Source: Planctomycetota bacterium (GTDB lineage: Bacteria > Planctomycetota > Phycisphaerae > Phycisphaerales > SM1A02). Taken from it: DNA of 15,286 bases. Positions 1 to 5,535 of this stretch are shown piece after piece. The stretch is taken from assembly GCA_009924765.1 (NCBI GenBank), contig RFQW01000005.1:1-15286 (forward strand), read 5' to 3'. The position numbers and the translations under genes are program-made. The first letter of the stretch is position 1. Every line of letters starts with the position of its first letter. Under the pieces are notes generated by a model, which was given only the letters and a program-made list of their open reading frames with translations, was not told the DNA's origin and made no database searches.

Positions 1-201
1 CGCCTTGCGCGGATTGTCGAAGCCCAGCAGGTGGCGGTTCTTGGCGAAGAACTCGCTCACGCTGATGTCGCGTTGGCGACCAGCCATCTCCTCGGCGGTG
101 GCGCCACGCTTGCGTGGGCTCCTTGCCTCGGGGCTTGCACCTGACTTGGGGGCGGACTTGCTCTTGGACGAATCCATCACTGCGGCTTCCGTGCCTTGCA
201 T
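1..201 (-). CDS. top6B: DNA topoisomerase VI subunit B, N-terminal 67 residues (partial at window edge)
   Basis: The visible N-terminus, read leftward, has a Ser/Lys/Pro-rich basic tail of about 37 residues. This is followed by EEMAGRQRDISVSEFF and AKNRHLLGFDNPRKA, which closely resemble the start of archaeal-type topoisomerase VI B subunits, just before the GHKL ATP-binding site (N-box), which lies outside the window. Topo VI is a type IIB enzyme: subunit B binds ATP and gates DNA, while subunit A carries the cleaving tyrosine. The chosen start is ATG at 201-199, preceded by GGAGG four bases away; an in-frame ATG at 177-175 is an alternative and would shorten the basic tail. The gene diverges from ndk. 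The family call rests on about 30 conserved residues. Subunit A would be expected further left but cannot be seen. Confidence 0.8.
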   Translation of the reverse strand, partial: MQGTEAAVMDSSKSKSAPKSGASPEARSPRKRGATAEEMAGRQRDISVSEFFAKNRHLLGFDNPRKA

Positions 202-356
202 TGAACCTCCGTGCTCTGAAGCGACCGAGTATGCCAATGTTTCGGCGTTCCGCACGCGTTCGCCCCCGGTTTTCCTGTGGAAACGGCCGGCCGTGCCGCC
301 CGCCCAACTTCGCTACCATCGCTGCCCCAATCCAACCCCCACAAGGAGCAGACACC

Positions 357-827
357 ATGGAAACCACCCTGATCATCCTGAAGCCAGACGCCGTGCAGCG
401 AGGCCTGATGGGCCGCATCATCACCCGCTTCGAGGACAAGGGCCTGCAGATCGTCGGCTGCAAGCTGATGCAGATCTCGCAGGATCTGGCAGCCCAGCAC
501 TACAAGGACCACGCCAGCAAGCCGTTCTATCCCGGCCTGGTTCGCTTCATGACCAGCAGCCCGGTGCTGGTGATGGCCGTCCGTGGCATCGGCGCCGTGG
601 CGATCTGCCGCGGCATGATGGGCGCCACCTTCGGCAGCAAGGCTGCCGCCGGCACCATCCGTGGCGACTTCGGCGTGTCGAACAGCTTCAACCTGATCCA
701 CGGATCCGACGGCCCCGAGGCCGCGACGCGCGAGATCGGCCTGTTCTTCAAGGCTGGCGAAGTGCTGGACTTCAACCGCGCCGGCGAATGCTGGATCTAC
801 GACTCCAGCAGCGGCAAGGCTGAATAA
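357..827 (+). CDS. ndk: Nucleoside diphosphate kinase
   Basis: This cytoplasmic enzyme moves the gamma phosphate of ATP onto other (deoxy)nucleoside diphosphates through a phosphohistidine intermediate. The 156-residue product starts METTLIILKPDAV, which contains the conserved nucleotide-binding lysine (K9). It carries the family signature NLIHGSDGP at 112-120 with catalytic His115, preceded by the typical GTIRGDFG segment and the Arg of CRGMMGAT (R85). It is about a dozen residues longer than the common bacterial enzyme (E. coli, about 143), mostly as a C-terminal tail ending SSSGKAE. The ATG at 357 is preceded by AAGGAG at 343-348, which rules out the longer upstream in-frame extension. The gene stands alone: divergent from top6B and closed by the terminator at 877-916. 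Confidence 0.97.
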   Translation: METTLIILKPDAVQRGLMGRIITRFEDKGLQIVGCKLMQISQDLAAQHYKDHASKPFYPGLVRFMTSSPVLVMAVRGIGAVAICRGMMGATFGSKAAAGTIRGDFGVSNSFNLIHGSDGPEAATREIGLFFKAGEVLDFNRAGECWIYDSSSGKAE

Positions 828-876
828 GACCTATAACTTTCTGCTTGGCCCCAATTCGGGCCTCCAGGCGACCTTC

Positions 877-916
877 AAGGGCCCCCATGTATATGGGGGC
901 CTTTCACTTTTTTGTT
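877..916 (+). terminator. Intrinsic (Rho-independent) terminator of ndk
   Basis: A 12-bp stem pairs 877-888 with 893-904 around a four-base GTAT loop. Nine pairs are Watson-Crick in a block (GGCCCCCAT with ATGGGGGCC), followed by one G-T and two A-T pairs. Downstream is a T-rich tract with six consecutive T at 908-913 and three more at 915-917. It lies 50 bases after the ndk stop and is a textbook hairpin for ending ndk transcription. The stem is nearly symmetrical, but the strand on the left has only AA, so it should work mainly rightward. Confidence 0.88.
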
Positions 917-1135
917 TCACTGGCAGCTGAAACTGACATGCCGCCTTCTGCGAACCGCACCACGGCGGCCGCAGTCTGCCCGTTTCGGCCCGCACGCACT
1001 CTGAAACCCTCATCCCGAACCCACGCGGTTTCGGCATTCAAGTTGCTTCGTGCACTGCCTCGTGATCGCGCACTCCAGATCGCCTTGCTCGGCTGAGACC
1101 CCAACTGAAGCCAGTTGCTTCGTGAAGGAGACACC
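917..1135. other. Intergenic region upstream of the sigma factor, with a 12-nt direct repeat
   Basis: No coding frame with a credible start is seen here. The 12-mer AGTTGCTTCGTG occurs twice, at 1041-1052 and 1113-1124; the second copy abuts the AAGGAG ribosome-binding site of the sigma gene. A short inverted repeat, CAACT/AGTTG, spans 1102-1117 and overlaps the second copy. These could be regulatory sites in the leader, but two copies of a 12-mer are weak evidence. I could not identify a convincing -35/-10 pair. Confidence 0.35.
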
Positions 1136-2170
1136 ATGATCGACTCCCTTTTCGGATCCAATTCGCCGATTGACCGCGTGCGCCAGCGCCGCCGGCCCGC
1201 GGTTCGCTCCCGCAACCGAGCGGGCACCCTGCACAAGGCCGGACTGTCACCACAGGACGAAGCCCTGCTCGCTGAAATCATGGCCGAGCCCATGGACTTC
1301 ATGGATTCGCCCGAATTCCGCAAGCCCGGCGCCGAAGCCAACATCTACGAGAAGGCCGCGCCTGTGCAGCGCCCCGATGTGACCTGGTATCGACCACTCA
1401 TGGACGACCTCGGCGGTCGCGAGCAGAAGCAGCGCCAGGCCCGCAACGGCAGCGTGCTGCTCACGGCGGCCCAGGAGCGCGTGATTTTCCTGCAGTACAA
1501 CTACGCGCGATTCCGCGTGCGGCAGATCCAGGATGCGCTGCAGGGCCGCGCCCCAACGCTCGAGGAGGCCGCCGACATGCTGCAGTGGCATCGCAAGGCG
1601 CGCCGCTACCGCGAGCAGATCTCCGAAACCAATCTGGCGCTTGTGCTGGCCATGGCGCGACGCGTGCGTCTGGGCGAGAGCGATTTCCCCGACCTGATCG
1701 GCGAGGGAAACATGGCGCTCATGCGCAGCGTCGACAAGTTCGACTGCGGCCGCGGCTTCAAGTTCAGCACCTATGCGTGCCGCTCCATCCTGAAGGCCTT
1801 CAGCCGATTCGGCATCAAGCTGGTGAAGCACCGTCAGCGATTCCCCAGCGAATTCGACCCCGAGTTCGAGAAGTCGAACTTCCTCGAGCTGCGCCGGGCC
1901 GAGCACGAACGCGAAAGCGCCGCCGAGGTGCGCCATCTGGTCGAGAGCGATCGCGCGGAACTGAGCGAGGTCGAGCGCAGCGTGATCTACCACCGTTTCG
2001 GCCTCGATGGCCCCACCGGCCAGCCGTCACTCACGCTCGAGCAGGTTGGCCAGATGATCGGCGTCACCAAGGAGCGCGTGCGGCAGATCCAGAACAAGGC
2101 GCTGGAAAAGCTGCGCGTGGCGCTCGAAGATGTGCGGGGCGAGCCGGTGCCGCAGGCGATGAAGAACTGA
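1136..2170 (+). CDS. Sigma-70 family RNA polymerase sigma factor with reduced region 3
   Basis: The 344-residue product directs RNA polymerase to promoters. Residues 1-105 are basic and poorly conserved. LLTAAQERVIFLQ at 108-120 resembles region 1.2. Region 2 lies at about 155-226 and contains DLIGEGNMALMRSVDKFD (186-203) and GFKFSTYA (207-214), the core-binding and -10 recognition part. Region 4 lies at about 272-332, with the helix-turn-helix SLTLEQVGQMIGVTKERVRQIQ at 298-318. Only about 45 residues separate regions 2 and 4, so most of region 3 is missing. The region 2.3 Trp-Trp pair of housekeeping RpoD (TYATWW) is replaced by TYACRS, which suggests an alternative rather than principal sigma factor. 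ATG at 1136 is chosen because AAGGAG lies at 1125-1130; an in-frame TTG at 1115 has no such support. No anti-sigma gene is adjacent. Confidence 0.9.
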   Translation: MIDSLFGSNSPIDRVRQRRRPAVRSRNRAGTLHKAGLSPQDEALLAEIMAEPMDFMDSPEFRKPGAEANIYEKAAPVQRPDVTWYRPLMDDLGGREQKQRQARNGSVLLTAAQERVIFLQYNYARFRVRQIQDALQGRAPTLEEAADMLQWHRKARRYREQISETNLALVLAMARRVRLGESDFPDLIGEGNMALMRSVDKFDCGRGFKFSTYACRSILKAFSRFGIKLVKHRQRFPSEFDPEFEKSNFLELRRAEHERESAAEVRHLVESDRAELSEVERSVIYHRFGLDGPTGQPSLTLEQVGQMIGVTKERVRQIQNKALEKLRVALEDVRGEPVPQAMKN

Positions 2171-2172
2171 AG

Positions 2173-3342
2173 TCAGGCCACCGAAGCAGCTCGGCGTTCC
2201 GCCAGGCGCACGCCGTGCGCCGCGATCAGCGTGCACGCAAGGTGGCCTATGCCGAAGCCGATCATCAGCCCCTGCTGCGTCGGCAGCCGATCGCCACCCA
2301 CCCAGGCACCCACGGCCACCACCGTGACGATGCCGAGGAAGTAGCCACCATCGCCTGCCGCGCGAAACGCGGCGAGTCCACCGGTTCCGTGTCCACCCCG
2401 CACCGTGAGCGACAGTGATGCCGGCAGCAGTGGCGCGGCAGCGATGCCGAGCAGCAGCAGAACCCCGCTCAGCGCCGCCGTGCTGAAGCCGAGCCAGGCC
2501 ACATTGGCGAAGCACAACGCGTAGATCACCGCGGCGACCGTCCGGACGCGCATGGTTCCCAGGCGGTCCGCGAGCCATCCAGCTGGCGCAGCACCCACCG
2601 CCATCAGCAGCAATGGAAGACCGACAAGCCGTCCGCGTTCGGCGGGGTCGTAGCCCATGTTGCGCGCGAGGAAACTGGCGAATACCGCCGTCAAGGCGGC
2701 GCCGGTCGCTCGGTCGGACGCCGCCATCAGCAGCATGGGCCACAAGGGGCCGTTCCGCTTGGACGGGGTCGTCTCCGGCAGTTCACTTGTGGGCGCGGCG
2801 CGATCCAGCACGCCTGCGCCGATCCATGCACCAATGCCGGTGGCCAGACAGCATGCGGCACCAAGCACGAACGCGATGGTGGGCCCGGCCGCGCTCGCCT
2901 TCACGGCTGCGCCGCCCAACACCGCACCGCCGCCCAGACCGCCGATCAGCACACTGGCACCAACACCCATCCGCCAGGCGGCGCCGCGCCCACCCGCGCT
3001 GCCCAGCATCTGGAAGAGCGCGGCAAAGGTGGCCACATCGGCGACGCCTTCGATGCATCGCACCGCCAGGGTGGCCTTGAAGCCGATCGGCAGCCACATC
3101 AATCCAAGCAGTGCCGCATCAGCGATCGCACCCACCGCGGCAACCGTCCAGGCGGGCCAACGGCGCCGCAGCCAGCGCACCAGCGGCACGGCCAGACCCG
3201 CTCCCAGCAGATTCACCGCCAGAAACGCCTGCGCCGCCTCCGCGCTGGCGCCATAACGCTCCACCAGCAGGTCGCGGAGCACCGGCACCAGCATGGCATC
3301 GGGCAGCGCGGACAGCAGGATGAGAAGCAGAACAAGCGGCAC
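2173..3342 (-). CDS. Major facilitator superfamily (MFS) transporter
   Basis: The 389-residue product is highly hydrophobic with about twelve predicted membrane helices, the normal size and layout of an MFS permease. The loop opening the second half carries GWLADRLGTMRVRT, a good match to MFS motif A (GxLaDrxGxr). A charged linker around TSELPETTPSKRNG separates the two six-helix halves. The substrate cannot be told from sequence; drug or metabolite efflux is typical. The gene reads leftward and its stop lies two bases from the stop of the sigma factor gene. The start is taken as GTG at 3342-3340. An in-frame TAG at 3357-3355 limits further extension, and no Shine-Dalgarno is visible, so a start a few codons downstream is possible. 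Confidence 0.87.
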   Translation of the reverse strand: MPLVLLLILLSALPDAMLVPVLRDLLVERYGASAEAAQAFLAVNLLGAGLAVPLVRWLRRRWPAWTVAAVGAIADAALLGLMWLPIGFKATLAVRCIEGVADVATFAALFQMLGSAGGRGAAWRMGVGASVLIGGLGGGAVLGGAAVKASAAGPTIAFVLGAACCLATGIGAWIGAGVLDRAAPTSELPETTPSKRNGPLWPMLLMAASDRATGAALTAVFASFLARNMGYDPAERGRLVGLPLLLMAVGAAPAGWLADRLGTMRVRTVAAVIYALCFANVAWLGFSTAALSGVLLLLGIAAAPLLPASLSLTVRGGHGTGGLAAFRAAGDGGYFLGIVTVVAVGAWVGGDRLPTQQGLMIGFGIGHLACTLIAAHGVRLAERRAASVA

Positions 3343-3376
3343 GGGAGGCAGAGCCTAGCCGCCCCGCGCGTCCCTC

Positions 3377-3388
3377 TACACTCCCCCC
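3377..3388 (+). promoter_or_regulatory. Possible -10 element for a leaderless CoA-transferase mRNA
   Basis: TACACT at 3377-3382 sits six bases before the ATG at 3389, about the distance at which transcription would begin at or next to the start codon. There is no Shine-Dalgarno sequence in front of this gene, unlike ndk and the sigma gene. No clear -35 element is seen, so this is a guess based on spacing alone. Confidence 0.22.
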
Positions 3389-4090
3389 ATGGCAGTGGAC
3401 AAGGTCTTCCCGTCGCCAGCCAGGGCCCTTGAAGGTCTGGTCCGCGACGACATCATCGTGGCCGTGGGTGGCTTCGGCCTCTGCGGCATTCCCGAACAGC
3501 TCATCATGGCCCTGCGTGACAGCGGCGCCAAGGGTCTCACCTGCGTGTCGAACAACGCTGGCGTGGATGATTGGGGCCTGGGCCTGCTGCTGAAGACGCG
3601 GCAGATCCGCAAGATGGTCTCGAGCTATGTCGGCGAGAATGCGGAGTTCGAGCGCCAGTTCATGAGCGGCGAGCTGCAGCTGGAATTCTGCCCGCAAGGC
3701 ACGCTGGCCGAGCGCCTGCGTGCTGGCGGAGCCGGCATTCCCGCCTTCTACACCAAGACCGGCGTCGGAACGGTGGTCGCCGACGGCAAGCCCACCGAAC
3801 TCTTCGACGGCGAAACCTACGTGATGGAACGCGGCATCCGGGCCGACCTGGCGCTGGTGAAGGCGTGGAAGGCCGACCGGTTCGGCAATCTGGTTTTCCG
3901 CAAGACCGCCCGAAACTTCAATCCGATGGTGGCCACCAGCGGCCGCGTCACGGTGGCGGAAGTCGAGGAACTGGTGGAGGTCGGTCAGATCGACGCCGAC
4001 CAGGTGCACACCCCCGGCATTTTCGTGGACCGGATCGTCGTCACGCGATCCGAAAAGCGGATTGAACAGAGAACTGTCAGAACCGCTTGA
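3389..4090 (+). CDS. scoA: 3-oxoacid CoA-transferase subunit A (SCOT/AtoD/ScoA type)
   Basis: The 233-residue product matches the alpha half of succinyl-CoA:3-ketoacid or acetoacetate CoA-transferases, which move CoA between acyl-CoA and a free acid. It has the glycine-rich CoA-transferase motif GGFGLCGIP at 27-35. It also has the highly conserved stretch around GENAEFERQF, GELQLEFCPQGTLAERLRAG and GIPAFYTKTGVGT, and it ends with the usual GIFVDRIV segment. The length is normal for a separate A subunit. The catalytic glutamate of these enzymes lies in subunit B, so this chain alone should be inactive. The next gene is not subunit B, which is unusual because the two are nearly always adjacent. 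The start ATG at 3389 has no Shine-Dalgarno. Confidence 0.93.
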   Translation: MAVDKVFPSPARALEGLVRDDIIVAVGGFGLCGIPEQLIMALRDSGAKGLTCVSNNAGVDDWGLGLLLKTRQIRKMVSSYVGENAEFERQFMSGELQLEFCPQGTLAERLRAGGAGIPAFYTKTGVGTVVADGKPTELFDGETYVMERGIRADLALVKAWKADRFGNLVFRKTARNFNPMVATSGRVTVAEVEELVEVGQIDADQVHTPGIFVDRIVVTRSEKRIEQRTVRTA

Positions 4091-4117
4091 ACACGCCCTG
4101 CGCGAGGGGCATAGATT
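4087..4117 (+). promoter_or_regulatory. Candidate sigma-70-like promoter for the T2SS gene cluster
   Basis: TTGAAC at 4087-4092 (overlapping the scoA stop codon) and TAGATT at 4112-4117 each match four of six consensus positions, with a 19-base spacer, slightly longer than ideal. The element sits upstream of the palindrome at 4196-4211 and of the first gene of the cluster at 4231. A second small palindrome, CAAATATTTG, lies at 4141-4150. Placement is plausible, but the match is weak. Confidence 0.28.
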
Positions 4118-4195
4118 ATGGGCTCAAGTTGCTGCAGCCCCAAATATTTGTCGATGATTCCGTCCGCCTGCCCCCAATGAAGCGCGCCCGCTCGC

Positions 4196-4211
4196 GTTGA
4201 CGCGCGTCAAC
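4196..4211. promoter_or_regulatory. Perfect 16-bp palindrome, candidate operator
   Basis: GTTGACGCGCGTCAAC reads identically on both strands and lies 19 bases before the ATG at 4231. It is followed by no T-run, so it is not a terminator. Its position between a possible promoter and the first gene of the secretion cluster is typical of a binding site for a dimeric regulator. As RNA it could instead form an eight-pair hairpin only in dimeric form, since there is no loop, which favours a DNA site. No regulator gene is identified nearby. Confidence 0.45.
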
Positions 4212-4230
4212 AATCTTCCGAGAGAACCAC

Positions 4231-5529
4231 ATGCGAAACCTCCTCCGTCGAATCGTCCTGCTCGCACCGCTCATTCTGGCACCCTTCACCTTCGCGCAGT
4301 TCGGCGGCAAGGCCGGGTTCGGCGAGGCATTTCGCCCGGACATCCTGCCGCGCGACATGACGCTGATCGTGGAGACGCTGAAGCTGGAAGACTGGCAGCG
4401 ACCGATCGTGGAGAGCCTCATCGAGGACTACACCGCCGGCTTCAAGACAGGCTGTGACACCGTGCGCGAGAAGATGGTCGACCTGGCCAAGTCGCAGAAG
4501 GGTGCCTCCAAGAGCATCAAGGGTCTGCTCGCCCCCATCTCCGCATGGCTGCCGGAGAAGCAGCGCCTGTTTCAGGAGTTCATGGCCAGCGTGAAGGGGC
4601 AGCTGAGCGACGTGCAACGCGAGCGATGGCCCAAGTTCGAGCGCACGCTGCGCCGCGAGCAGGCGCTGCAGGACAGCGACCTGTCAGGCGAGGGCGTTGA
4701 CCTGATCGTGATCACCAAGCAGATGCAGTTGCCCAATGACGCCGTGGTCGCCGCTCAGGAGGCGCTGGACGAGTACGAGGTGCTGCTCGACGCGGCCCTG
4801 ATCGTGCGCGACACGCAGATCGACGCGCTCATGCCGAAGTTCAGCGACGCGATGGAGTCGATGGACATGGACAAGGGCGTGGCGCTGCAGATGGAGATCA
4901 TGAAGTCCCGCCTTGGCGTGCGCACCGTGCAGGACGAATCGATCGAGAAGATCGCGGCGGCGATGCCCGCGCCCTATGGCGCCGATTTCCGCCAGCGCGC
5001 GCTGGCCGCCGGCTACCGAGAGGCGTTCCAGCCTGATCCGCTCGCGAGCTTCTTCCAGGTTGTGATGGAGCTCTCCGATCTCACGACGGAGCAGAAGACC
5101 GCGATCGAGGCCGCCAAGGCCAAGTGGGAAGGCGAGCTGGCAGGCCTTCGCGAGAAGATGCTGGCGACCATGCGTGCCGATGAGCCGAACAAGCCGGTTC
5201 GCTCGACCAAGGTCGCGCAGGCGCGCCTCGCCGCCAAGCAGGGCAAGACGGCGGAACAGCCACCGATCGAGGCGATGGTGCCGCTTCGCAACGAGAAGAA
5301 CCGCCTCGTGCAGGAGACCCGCGAGGGCGTGATGGCGCTGCTGACCCAGGAACAGAAGGACAAGATGGCCGCTGGCGTTCCAGGCCTGCGGCCCCCGCCG
5401 TCTCAGACCGATCCGGCGCTTCTGGAAGGCGCCCGGAAGCCTGGTGGCAAGGGCGATGCAGCCGGCAAGCCCGGCTCTGAAAAGGGCGTCGAGGACGACA
5501 AGCCTGCACGCAAGGAGACGGTCGATTGA
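4231..5529 (+). CDS. Secreted helical protein with LTxxQ-like motifs, at the head of the T2SS cluster
   Basis: I do not recognise a specific family. The 432-residue product starts with a clear signal peptide (MRNLLRR, then a hydrophobic core, with likely cleavage after TFA at residue 22), so it should be exported to the periplasm. The mature part is charged and almost entirely helical. It repeats motifs like the LTxxQ signature of the Spy/CpxP periplasmic chaperone group: LSDVQRERW at 125-133, LTTEQKTAI at 284-292 and LTQEQKDKM at 371-379, with a looser LKLEDWQRP near 50. It is much longer than Spy or CpxP (about 160 residues), so it could be a multi-copy relative or only share helix-capping motifs. 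The last roughly 50 residues are a disordered Pro/Gly/Lys-rich tail. The stop is six bases before gspE, implying co-transcription. Only a weak purine-rich stretch precedes the ATG. Confidence 0.8.
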   Translation: MRNLLRRIVLLAPLILAPFTFAQFGGKAGFGEAFRPDILPRDMTLIVETLKLEDWQRPIVESLIEDYTAGFKTGCDTVREKMVDLAKSQKGASKSIKGLLAPISAWLPEKQRLFQEFMASVKGQLSDVQRERWPKFERTLRREQALQDSDLSGEGVDLIVITKQMQLPNDAVVAAQEALDEYEVLLDAALIVRDTQIDALMPKFSDAMESMDMDKGVALQMEIMKSRLGVRTVQDESIEKIAAAMPAPYGADFRQRALAAGYREAFQPDPLASFFQVVMELSDLTTEQKTAIEAAKAKWEGELAGLREKMLATMRADEPNKPVRSTKVAQARLAAKQGKTAEQPPIEAMVPLRNEKNRLVQETREGVMALLTQEQKDKMAAGVPGLRPPPSQTDPALLEGARKPGGKGDAAGKPGSEKGVEDDKPARKETVD

Positions 5530-5535
5530 TCGACC

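Noticed and set aside
114..356. In-frame upstream extension of ndk starting at 114
   Set aside because: The extra 81 residues have no Ndk homology and overlap the top6B start on the other strand, and AAGGAG at 343-348 supports the ATG at 357.
1115..1135. TTG start at 1115 for the sigma factor
   Set aside because: It lies upstream of the AAGGAG that serves the ATG at 1136, and has no ribosome-binding site of its own.
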